A stretch of 24,019 nucleotides of DNA from Parasitella parasitica (GCA_025201805.1 MU619377.1:40464-64482), one strand, 5' to 3'; shown: positions 11,335 through 20,432, numbered from the stretch's first letter. Translations and numbers: made by a program. The notes: generated by a model from the letters alone, not told the origin.

Positions 11335-12811
11335 TTATTCTGCAGTAATTCGTTTTTGAAACGAAGTACGAAAGAACCCTTTGAATCTACTCAGAGTAAA
11401 CCTGGATCTGGTGATTTTCTCCTTCACATTTACATGCTCCTCATTTTTGCTATCAACTGGTGTGATTTGCGATTTCTTTTTGAATACTCGTAAAAAGAAT
11501 TCTGAGCGTTTTCTAGGTTTTTCTGTCGAAGAATGTACGATAGTCATAGTATTGTTGTGTGTTTTTGAGCTGGACAATGAAGTTGTCGTGGAAACAGATG
11601 ACGCTTTAGAAAGTACGCCCACTTTTTTTCTTGACGAGAAGTTTGTAAGCCTACTGCTAGGAGACAACTGAGAAGTTGTTATATATGAACAGCGTGTCAT
11701 CGTAGGCGGTAAAAGCCATGGATGCGTTAAACAATCCTTGGCCGATATACGTTCTTTGGCATCTTTGCATAGCAGCCTTTGGATCAGGTCAGATGCATCT
11801 CTGGTGACGTATGGAGGTATGGTATATTGCCCACGACTAATTTTTTGGAATAGTTGAGGCATCTCGTCTCCCTGAAACGGCAAAGACCCTGTCAGCATGG
11901 CAAATAGTATTACGCCACAGCTCCATAGATCAACAGGAGGGCCGCGGTATGGTGTAGCAGTAACCATCTCTGGTGCTGCATAAAAGGGGCTTCCGCAATA
12001 TGTGCTCAATACTTGATGTCTTTCCTTGAAAACGTTGCCAAACCCGAAATCACATATTCTAATGTGCTGTGTATTATCGATAAGCACTATTAACTATAAT
12101 TAGTTTGATGAGACAAGCCATTTCGATCTTGGGCTCACCGTTTTCTGGTTTCAAATCTCTGTGTACAATGTTATTCTATGGCAAAAAAAAAAAAAAAAAA
12201 AAAACACACATGTTAGGCTCGCAACAACCATGCTATTTGGGATGATACAAACATCGTGGATATATTCAACTGCTTCAATTATCTCCCTGAACCACCTGCG
12301 TGCGATTGGCTCAGCTAAGCCTTTCGATTGTTTGATTTTGTCAAATAGCTCGCCACCTTCCACATACTCCATTACAATGTAAATATAATCATTTTCAGTT
12401 ATAACGTCAAAGACTTGAACAATATTCTTGTGGAAAAGCCCAGAAGCAAATGTCTCGCAAATAGATTGCTCTCTCTGGGCGTGCTGTCTTTGGTCTCCTG
12501 ACTTGAACATCTTTTTGTCCACAACCTTAACGGCGTACTACGTCTGTCATGTTAAAAGAATGCATACAAATGAAATCACTACGAGCAATTGTACCTGTTC
12601 TCCTGATTTCCTGTCTTCCACTAAATACACTTTTCCAAAATTACCCTTTCCCAATGTATACAGTTTTTCATAGCGAGACTCGAACCTGTTTGCAGATCTG
12701 GATTTCACCTATTTCAATGAGATTGTTTGAGTTTGTAATGTGTGCATGAATGAGCATTGCTTAAGGCACATACAATACCTCATTTAATCTGTTGAGACTG
12801 TGTCTATTCAT
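11335..12811 (-). CDS. AMPK-related (CAMK group) serine/threonine protein kinase
   Basis: Five minus-strand exons (12811-12779, 12708-12595, 12537-12253, 12175-12139, 12086-11335) join in phase to 406 residues. The kinase domain covers about residues 24-275: glycine loop LGKGNFGKV (30-38), ATP lysine in YAVK (K53), HRDLKPEN (149-156, catalytic D151), DFG (169-171) and APE in the CGSPFYAAPE segment. The activation loop has LSTYCGSP (T185 in the position that LKB1-type kinases phosphorylate), which places it with the AMPK-related kinases (Snf1, Kin1, Gin4/Hsl1, Kcc4 kind). All catalytic residues are present, so it should be active. The tail (276-406) is Ser/Thr-rich and ends with strongly basic stretches mixed with Phe, which could bind membrane or septins; no UBA or KA1 domain was recognised. 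Which yeast kinase it matches is not clear. The third intron carries a run of 22 T before its acceptor. Confidence 0.9.
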
Positions 12812-12897
12812 AGCGTAATTTTCTTTTCAATAGTTGATATAAATGTGTTAAAGAGAAAGAAGGCACTAAAGGTACAATGCTCTATGAAATAACTGAA

Positions 12898-12917
12898 NNN
12901 NNNNNNNNNNNNNNNNN
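12898..12917. other. Assembly gap (20 N)
   Basis: Twenty unknown bases are followed directly by a run of 17 A (12918-12934). A 20-N block is probably a placeholder, so the true length is unknown. It lies in the shared upstream region of the kinase (-) and the coiled-coil protein gene (+) and may hide an exon or promoter. Confidence 0.95.
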
Positions 12918-13216
12918 AAAAAAAAAAAAAAAAAGGTACCCGAATAACTCGGAAAATATAATTGTTGCTTGGACAGCATCAAAATATTCTGGAGAATTTT
13001 CAGAGTTTCATTCACTACACACATGTTTATATGGTTGAGCATGTTTTCCCCTACTTTAATCCATCGCTGGGAAGAGTGCAAAAAGCATTGATCGGGACCA
13101 TCGTCAACGGTAGCTTGAGTTTAAGAAGTGGACAAAGACTCCGAAAGAGCTCTAATAAAAGTATACTTTTTCCAGAATTTGTTTGATTGATTCTTTTCTT
13201 CATTTATTTATCAGGC

Positions 13217-13942
13217 ATGTCAAATTTGAAAAGAAAACTCCAGGACATATCTGAAGTGTCTAATTCTGATGTATCAGCCACTGTCCCTTCAACTTTAAAG
13301 ACTCAATTCTATGACGCCGGCTTCTTTCCTCTGCCGAAAACACGATTCCCGTTGGGAACACCTATTCATTCGCAAGTATGGCTTATTCTGCTGGTGAGCA
13401 GCATTCTAATGTTTTACAATAGTAAGAGATCCAGAAAAGTCTATTCTGACTTGGCTGATGAGCGTGAATTCTTATTGCATGTAAAGGAGTTATGGCAAAC
13501 CAAGCTTGCAAGCTTAAAGGTAAAGCGTTATTATATATATACTATGCAACTCAATAGTAAAGCTATGTAATAGGAGGACAAAACGCTCTTAGAAAGGATG
13601 AAAGACCTCAAAAAGTCTGATTTAGTTGACGTAGAACCTTTGTTTTGTCCCGAGGAAAAAGTGCAGGGTGTCGAAAACGATGTGCAGGAAGAGACTGGGC
13701 CATCAACCTCTGTCGACACGGAAAATCAAGAGAACGTCCATGATCGCTTCAAAATTGTCAACGGCCAAGTTGTAGTCAAAGACCTAGATATGTTGGCTAC
13801 ACTTCAGGAATTGGATAAAATCTACACGGGTACCCAAAATGAACTAGAACAGGATTCATCTGAAGAAGAAGCCGAAGAGGATGATGAAGAAGCAAGAAAA
13901 GCTTTGCACAGAATGCTGGAAGAATTTGGTGGTGGCTTTTAA
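13217..13942 (+). CDS. Small acidic coiled-coil protein, not recognised
   Basis: Predicted exons 13217-13375, 13427-13519 and 13574-13942 give 206 residues. I do not recognise the family. The N-terminal 53 residues start with a basic stretch (KRKLQ) and contain the motif FYDAGFFPLPKTRFPLGTP. Residues about 60-100 (LADEREFLLHVKELWQTK and on) look like a charged helix or coiled coil. After a Ser/Thr/Glu-rich part comes an acidic block (SSEEEAEEDDEEA) and the end LEEFGGGF. This suggests a nuclear or scaffold protein, but that is a guess. The first intron (13376-13426) is 51 bp and has no in-frame stop, so an unspliced form would add 17 hydrophobic residues. The start is uncertain: a good splice acceptor (TTTATCAG) ends at 13214 right before the ATG, and an upstream open frame (12962-13160) joins it in phase. 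The stop is only 23 bp from the convergent peptidase gene. Confidence 0.7.
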
Positions 13943-13965
13943 CAGGGTTTATTTAATTTTATCAA

Positions 13966-15684
13966 CTAGTTGGCAAGAGGATAATGGGGGCGAATATCAA
14001 CAGGGATTCCGGCATCGTCAATACGTGCCAAGGCATCTTTGGTGTCTTTATGAAGGACACCGTAATTCTTAACAAATTCATCAACTGCAGATTTATCGCC
14101 ATCGCCTTGAAGAATCAAAATATCTCTAGTTAAATCAGAAACTGCAGAGCGAATCTTGTCAAAATCAACGCTGAATAATCTTGTCTTTTCATCGCATTTA
14201 AAGCCACCCTTCTCCACCAAATAGTTAAGTTGGATTGCTTGTCCCAAACCATGTGCTTCTTGAATACCAAAGCGAATAGAGCGGAAGGCAGACGCTAAGA
14301 ATGTGACCCAGAACTCTTTCTGAGTGACATTATCAATAGTGCCATGATCCACCATTAAATCAGCAGCAAATAAAGCAGCGATATCTGCCTTGGCTTCTTC
14401 GAGAGCAGAGTGATACTCTTGTAATTTTGAGCGAACAGTGTCTCCCTGGAGGGTATGATGGGGCCCATTGCTATGACAAACCTCATGAAGTAATACATGG
14501 GTTGTGAATGCATCCTTTGTCAAATAAGGCAATTGCTCTTCAGCCAACACTTGTGTCGCAATAGGTGTCAGAACATGCTCAAATTTGCCTTCCTGGACAT
14601 TTTTGATGAGTACTAGCTTTGAACCACCCTTCTTGATGGCCTCCTCGTCGTTAGGAAGGTTGTAGGCAGCAGTCATAGGCACCTAAAACATATGGTTTAT
14701 TAGAAAAATAACACAGACGAGTCGGTTGATACTTACTGCCACATCACCAACAGCATATAATTGATTTACGACGACAATGGGAGCAGCAACCAGCTTGTCA
14801 TTGCGATATTTTTCAGGGATGGGCAAGCGATCTTCAACGAATTGGAGATCAGAGAACTTTTCCAACAGCTTGGACGAATGCTCGTCTCGAACATGAATAT
14901 AAAATTCGTATGCACTCTTGAAAGTAAAGAGACCGTCAGTGTATTGCTCATATGGACCAATTGTGATTTCAAGTTTGTTTGATTTGGCAAGGCGTAACCA
15001 ATCCAATTCAGAATCCAAATAGTCATTTGTCTCAAAAGAATCAGCACGAGAAGAAAGAAACTCCTCAATGCGGGTTCCCTCACCAGTAACTTGTACATTT
15101 TTCAACTCTTTAACGGCTTCCTGGATATGCTCCGCTGCAGGCTTGAGAAGATCAGCATATGCTTCAGAATAAGGGACGGCCTCAAATCTGTCATGGCTGT
15201 CCTTGCGAATGATTGTGTAATAACTCTTGGCCTTCTTACACTCCTCGGGTGATAAAGTCTCTACCCATTTCTCGAAATCAGCCTTTTTCATACCTTCCGG
15301 ATAGAAGTTTCCGCCCTCAGGGCGTTCAGGAACACCCTCGACAAAAGGTATATTATCATCTTCGCGAGCCTATGGTGCCGTGTGAATTCCCATGAGCTAA
15401 TGGCGAAATAAGAATGTATAACTAATTGAATGACTTACCCAAGGTCCTTTATACATTTCAAATAAGGTAACAAGCTCCTTATTTCCCTCAGCATGTAACT
15501 TTTTGCGTAATTCTTCATTACCCGACCAAGCTTGACGCATATAAAGTTGGTCGATATACTTTCCTGCCTTGACCAAATGCTTTAAAGCGGCATGCTCATG
15601 CGCGCTAAGGTGAGATAAATCTGCAGTGCACTCAAAGAGCGCAAAGCGTGCGATTCTACTTGAAAGAGAACGAATTGAAGCCAT
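13966..15684 (-). CDS. Dipeptidyl-peptidase III-like zinc peptidase (family M49)
   Basis: Three exons (15684-15439, 15369-14737, 14682-13966) join in phase to 531 residues. The zinc motif is HEVCH (residues 359-363), with the second motif EEAKAD (388-393) supplying the third ligand Glu, as in M49 metallopeptidases. Classic eukaryotic DPP III has a six-residue HELLGH motif and is over 700 residues; this protein has the five-residue HExxH form and is shorter, like some bacterial M49 enzymes (the type described from Caldithrix abyssi) and the peptidase part of plant NUDT3-like proteins. DPP III enzymes cut dipeptides from the N-terminus of small peptides in the cytosol; the substrate here is unknown. 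The first residues (MASIRSLSSRIARFALFE) are basic and Ser-rich and could be a weak mitochondrial presequence. Both introns are short (54 and 69 bp). Confidence 0.88.
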
Positions 15685-16094
15685 GAAGATTATTGATAAA
15701 GGTTAAGAAGAAGAAAAAAATGAAAATACGTGTTCTAAATTTGGGTGTGGGCAGTAGTGAAAAACCCGCCAGTCAATGCGTGAGAAAAATCAAGACTTAA
15801 CTTGCCCATGTTGCAAGAAAAAAAAAAAACGTTTTCTCAAGTCCAATTTTGAAATTTGTTTAAAATTGACCTCCTATGTTTTTCAAGGAAATGTATCGGA
15901 TAGGAAGTACGAGCACTGAGAAATCACTTGATGTCGTTCAAGGCGGGCACAAGAAGAAATTCTAATAAAGTGGTGAAAAATGATATATTACTGGCTACAA
16001 GTTGAGACATTTACTCAGTAATGCTTTTGATGCCTTCGCAATGATAACGTGTGTTGCATGGAAGTTTTTGATGTGCAAAAATCGTTTTGCCAGC

Positions 16095-16112
16095 CCTTTC
16101 GTGTGCGAAAGG
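16095..16112. repeat. Inverted repeat CCTTTCG/CGAAAGG
   Basis: Two perfect 7-bp arms (16095-16101 and 16106-16112) are separated by TGTG. The TTTCG/CGAAA halves resemble cores of cell-cycle sites (E2F/SBF-like), but they may equally be chance. Confidence 0.55.
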
Positions 16113-16214
16113 ATTTATACTTTTTCAGAACAAATGTTAATTTGGCATGTTTTTGGTTCCGATATTTTTGGACAGCAACAACGGCAAGGAGGCTTCTGAT
16201 ACGGTAGACTACCC

Positions 16215-16236
16215 TTTTTTTTAAAAAAAAAAAAAA
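16215..16236 (+). promoter_or_regulatory. Poly(dA:dT) tract next to the RCC1-like start
   Basis: Eight T are followed by fourteen A, ending 13 bp before the ATG at 16250. It is a likely nucleosome-excluding promoter element, or part of the 5' leader able to form a T8/A8 hairpin. Confidence 0.5.
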
Positions 16237-16249
16237 TTCTTCCCAAACG

Positions 16250-17594
16250 ATGATTTCCAACAACGTTTTTAAAGCAGGTTATCGTGCATTCCATACTAGC
16301 ACATATAGTTCAGCTAGGAAAACCGCATTGTATGGCTGGGGACAAACTCAAGCTTTGCCTTTAACCAACGGACACTTGCATCGAGTTCTTGGACGACCTA
16401 CCAATTTACAAAAGGAGGAAGATTATGCATTACCTGTAAGTGGTTAAATGTACAAGTGAATCTCGGTAATAATTCAGCATGTGATGTAGAGAGATCAAGT
16501 GGTAACACATGCAAGGTGTGGTTGGAGTCATTCTTTATTGAGAACTCAAGACAATAGCGTGTACGGATTTGGATTAAACCAAAGTGGGCAACTAGGCACT
16601 GGTCTCATGGGTCATAAAATAAACATACAGGATAATGTGAAGCTGCTATCATGCGGACGAGAGCATTCGCATATAGTTACAGAGAAAAAAGAAAACGGGG
16701 GTATGCAGATTGACTTGGTGTACTATTGTAACTGTCTAACGTTTGATTTGACAGATACTCAATTATACTCCTTTGGCAACAATATGTATGGGCAATTAGG
16801 GATAGGGAAGAATAAAAACACGGCCCCTGGAAAATTTCTGAAGGAAGAAACGCCCGCACTGGTGGATTTTCAAGATACGATAACTCACATTGCATGTGGT
16901 TTTGATAATACAATATTTTCAACTGATAAAAATGCCCTTTTCGGTATGGGCTGGAGTGCTGACGGACAACTAGGGCAGGGAAAGGATGATAAAGACGTAC
17001 CGTCTCAGTTGAAATTGAGTCTTCAAATCAAAAAGTTGTCGAGTTCCACTGATTTTACTTTGGCATTAGACGTAAAAGGCAGCTTGTGGACTTGGGGAAA
17101 TTCTGAATATGGGCAAGGCATTCAAGGAAAAGTTATTGATAGAGTAAGTGTCTGCATATATCTTTCGAGAATAAGGAATGCTCGTTATTTATTGAATGAC
17201 ATTCAAGATCCTGGAGCCGCTCGAGATCAAAAATATAGGAGATGTAGTGGATGTTGCGGCTGGTGGTCCATTTTCTGTGTTGCTAACAAAAGACGGAAAT
17301 GTGCATACTTGCGGCTATGGAGCCCTGGGCTTAGGAAAAGCCTCCATCCAAACATTGAAATGTACTCAGATTGAAGGATTATCAAATGTTGTCAAGATAT
17401 TTGCAGCAACTGACTATGCAGCAGCAATAACAGCGGGTGGAGAGCTTTACACATGGGGCTTGAATGGGCCAAGCAGCCGATTGGGAACAGGCTCACGTCA
17501 ACATTTATTCAAACCAGAGCATATAAGGATCGACGGAGAAGCGATTGATTTGTCTCTTGGCACAAACCATGCACTTGCTATTTGTGCCGTATGA
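16250..17594 (+). CDS. RCC1-repeat protein, probably mitochondrial (RCC1L/Fmp25-like)
   Basis: Four exons (16250-16435, 16490-16700, 16755-17143, 17208-17594) join in phase to 390 residues. Several RCC1-type beta-propeller blades are visible by their YGWG, YGFGLNQSGQLG, YSFGNNMYGQLG, GMGWSADGQLG, WTWGNSEYGQG and YTWGLNGPSSRLG signatures, and fill nearly the whole protein. The first about 28 residues (MISNNVFKAGYRAFHTSTYS and on) lack acidic residues and are rich in Arg, Lys, Ser and Thr, as in a mitochondrial presequence. This suggests kinship with mitochondrial RCC1-like proteins (human RCC1L, yeast Fmp25), which help ribosome or respiratory complex assembly, rather than nuclear RCC1, the Ran exchange factor. 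The exact ortholog is inferred. The second intron (16701-16754) is 54 bp and stop-free in frame, so its retention would add 18 residues. Confidence 0.87.
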
Positions 17595-17719
17595 AAACTT
17601 CCGAAATGTATTGAATAAACGATGATGATATCTTCCGAGCTTCGTACAATGAATCATTTTTCGGATTATTAGGATGTGTAGAGGTCCATGCTCATTCTTT
17701 TATTTTCTTCCTTACGAAC

Positions 17720-18499
17720 ATGACTTTATCCGCTATTGAATACAAGGGACCATCTAAACAATTTGATTCATATGAAAGGTATGATTTGCGTAAATATCAA
17801 GTAAGAGCAAGGGAGTATTTTATTAACATAAAAAAAAGATATTACGCTGAAGAGGTATATACAAATAAATATGTACTTGATGTTGAATGTGCATAAAACA
17901 GCGATTTATTTGTATACATAAAATAGAAACCTTACAATTGCATTTTGCCTAGTCTAAATGGTCATGGATTCGGTCGTTTCGATAAACTGATGCATCAGCA
18001 GCAGCATCAGCGACAAACTCAAACAACCAGCGATCATCCTATTAAACGGAAGAGGAAATCTGTTGTGATTAAATCACTTGCAGATTTGCGTACACAAAAG
18101 GATTGTGATGAAATCATGGAAAATTTGTTCTCGTTATCCGATTCGAGCTTATCATCAGATGAGGAAGATGAGGAGGCAATGCTTCATCAACAATTACCAT
18201 CGTCAACACAAGAACAAGCATCAGGTCAAGCACACATGTTGTTATTACCTCATTTAGCTGATTACTTGGTCAACCATCCCGACGAGCCACCGGAGAACTT
18301 TTTATTTAGACACTATCACCGATTTTCGCTCCAAGACCTATACTATCCTATAGAAAACATCGAGAACATTGCACGATCATGCAATTCGTTGGCTGAAGGA
18401 GTTTATATTACAATGGACGAATTCGAAGCACTCCAAGGGTTTAGTCGATTTGCGGCTATCAACAGATCTGATTTTCATAAAGGGAGGGTTATCATATAA
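17720..18499 (+). CDS. Unknown protein with basic NLS-like and acidic serine clusters
   Basis: Exon 1 (17720-17778) begins MTLSAIEYKGPSKQFDSYE and ends in phase 2 at AG|GTATGA; exon 2 (17953-18499) follows acceptor TTGCCTAG and completes Ser20, giving 201 residues. I do not recognise the family. It has a Gln/His-rich stretch (34-42), a basic KRKRK cluster (51-55) that could be a nuclear localisation signal, an acidic serine block (about 83-97), and a C-terminal part (about 117-195) with more ordered composition, including HLADYLVNHPDEPPENFLFRH and FSLQDLYYPIENIENIAR. If the first exon is wrong, translation could start at Met33 (17990), losing only the N-terminus. The gene starts 125 bp after the RCC1-like stop and lies just upstream of E2F on the same strand. 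The predicted intron is long (174 bp) and contains a 13-bp inverted repeat. Confidence 0.65.
17858..17916. repeat. 13-bp perfect inverted repeat within a predicted intron
   Basis: TATACAAATAAAT (17858-17870) and its exact reverse complement ATTTATTTGTATA (17904-17916) are 33 bp apart, able to form a hairpin in the pre-mRNA of the unknown gene. The arms are AT-rich, so chance is possible. Confidence 0.75.
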
Positions 18500-18742
18500 T
18501 TTTAAAAAAAGAGGGAGATTCCGTAGAAGAGGATATATTATAAATTTATATGGTTCGTGCATCTGTAATTGCTTCAATTGGTGGGTGAGACAAAGTTAAA
18601 CCACTTTGCATGTTGATGGGCGTAGTTTTCCCTCCCCTTTATTTTTAGTATTTATTCTAGTGCCCCTTTATTTTTCTTTCGTTTGTTCTTTTATATTCCC
18701 ATCCTTTTTTTTTTTTTTTTTTTTGCTTTCCTTATTATTATC
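18500..18742 (+). promoter_or_regulatory. Upstream region of the E2F gene
   Basis: These 243 bp lie between the unknown gene's stop and the E2F ATG. They are T-rich close to the start (an unbroken T run of about 18 near 18707-18724). No TATA box or clear site was seen. Confidence 0.4.
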
Positions 18743-19864
18743 ATGTCAAGTTATTCATATCATCATTCAATCGAGAGTAAAAACCATAATATCAGTTTGG
18801 CAAGTGTCAGTAGCAGCAGCAGACATAGTAGCAGCAGCCGTAGTAGTACAAGTAGCATGAGCAGTAATAATAGCATTATGGGTAGTAAGCGACTTAAAAG
18901 AAACGAAGGTATAGTAATATTTGGATTTATTCCAATGGCTTCTAATTGGTATTTATAGGATCCCATCAACAAGTGTATCATCCATATTATAAACAACAAC
19001 AACATCCACAATCAGTGTCACAATCTCCACCAGAGTCAATACGACAACAGCAACAACAAGAAACTACCTCATCTACTTCTCCCTCTTCTTCTCAGTCATG
19101 CAGATATGATTCCTCGCTTGGTTTATTGACAAAAAAGTTCATTACATTACTTCGATCTAGCGCACATGGAGACCTTGATTTAAACCGCGCTGCAAGTCAA
19201 CTAAAAGTGCAAAAAAGAAGAATTTATGACATTACCAATGTATTAGAAGGAATTAGATTGATTGAGAAAAATTCTAAAAATCATGTAAGATGGATGTGAG
19301 TATTGATTTACAAATATATCTATATAAACCAACCAACTAACATGAAAAAAAAAAAAGCGGGAATGCTGCAGCAAACTCTACTAATGAAACGACGAGTGAT
19401 AATATCCTGACAACAAAAACATCAACATCAATCAATGAACTTGAAGAAAGACTGGCAAATTTGAAAAACCATAATCAAATGCTAGAAAATGAAAAGACAC
19501 ATTTAGACATATTCAAACGTCAGATAGATCAAGAAATTGAAAAAGTCATAAAAGACAATCAGTCGTATTGTTATTTGACATTGGACGATATAGAAAAATT
19601 TGAAGTGATAATGGCAGCTCAGCAGGAGGCCCTCGTGGTTGTAAATGCACCTTATGATACGGATATTGAGGTGCATCAAGTGAAAAATATAACATCCAAG
19701 AAAAAGGTACACTTCTTTTTACCCCTTTAATTGTTATCACACCGCCTAATATCATTCCGCAGTCTAATACAACAAAGTGTTATATAAGAGTGCCTGAAAA
19801 TTCAGCAATACCGCTACGAGTGATACCATTAAAACGCAAAGACAAGGATCGTGTTAATCACTAA
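18743..19864 (+). CDS. E2F: E2F-family transcription factor
   Basis: Four exons (18743-18908, 18959-19295, 19358-19706, 19763-19864) join in phase to 317 residues. After a Ser-rich then Gln-rich N-terminus comes the winged-helix DNA-binding domain (about 107-169) with the hallmark [13 protein letters not shown] and NHVRWIG. A leucine-zipper-like coiled coil (about 190-226, [15 protein letters not shown] and on) and a marked-box region (about 230-310, with ALVVVNAP and CYIRVPE) should dimerise with a DP partner. E2F/DP dimers bind TTTSSCGC-type sites in S-phase genes. The protein ends soon after the marked box: no acidic activation domain or Rb-binding motif is visible, as in human E2F6, so it may be a repressor or rely on partners. 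E2F was lost in most Dikarya, where SBF/MBF took over, but remains in several early-diverging fungi. The intron before exon 3 ends in a long A run before its AG. Confidence 0.92.
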
Positions 19865-20432
19865 TTTTAACTTTTTTATTTTTTTTTCCCGGTGAAAAAA
19901 AGGAAAAGTTCTAATTTATTCCACATATATAAAATACCTTTAAATGTCAAATGAGAAGCTTTTCAAATTCGGTATCATACATAATAATGTATGCATAATG
20001 ATGAATGGAATTAAATTTAAAGGGATGAATAGGAAAAGGAGGGAATATTGTATTGAGCATATATATTTTTCTCACACTCAACTAGATGAAAAACACATTT
20101 CCTTTTTTTATTATATGCAAAATATTCTAATGCCTTTAATACTTTTTAATTAAGAAGGCAAGATTATATATGATAGGTTGCTATGGTAACTCTCCTTTCA
20201 GTTATAACATATCGGTGCATCTGTTCATCCAGAAAAGCCCAAACAAATCCGATGAAAATGCCAGATGTATATCATGTGTCACTGAAATTTTCTAATAATC
20301 TCAGTTGTTATACATCTCAACCATTCAAACCATTCGCAAATATGCTGCTTCTATATAACCAATAAAGTGTATGGATGCGTAATATTATTAGTTTTATTGA
20401 ATATATACATATATTTTTTAGAGGATAGCGGT
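19865..20432. other. Convergent intergenic region between E2F and KDM5
   Basis: These 568 bp are AT-rich, with no gene recognised. The longest open frames are 60-69 codons and unremarkable. An AATAAA lies near 20361 on the plus strand, far from the E2F stop. Confidence 0.6.

Larger units (their letters stand above)
15685..16249. promoter_or_regulatory. Divergent intergenic region between peptidase and RCC1-like genes
   Basis: These 565 bp drive two genes in opposite directions. They hold A-rich runs near 15820, a perfect 7-bp inverted repeat (16095-16112), and a T8A14 tract (16215-16236) just upstream of the RCC1-like ATG. Short open frames are present but none looks like a gene. Confidence 0.5.

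Noticed and set aside
11381-11671. Plus-strand frame of 96 codons
   Set aside because: Antisense shadow of the last kinase exon.
12866-13081. Minus-strand open frame crossing the N gap
   Set aside because: It runs through unknown bases and a homopolymer, has no splice context, and overlaps the probable upstream exon or promoter on the other strand.
16002-16199. 65-codon plus-strand frame upstream of the RCC1-like gene
   Set aside because: No family likeness, no splice link to the RCC1-like ATG, and it covers the promoter region.
17620-17690. ATGATGA resembling a snoRNA C box after the RCC1-like stop
   Set aside because: No matching D box (CTGA) or terminal stem at the right distance.
18369-18599. 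76-codon frame overlapping the end of the unknown gene
   Set aside because: Different frame from the longer, composition-biased coding frame; likely a shadow.
20180-20320. Possible C/D snoRNA (GATGAAA ... CTGA) in the E2F-KDM5 spacer
   Set aside because: The C box is imperfect and flanks cannot pair; likely chance.
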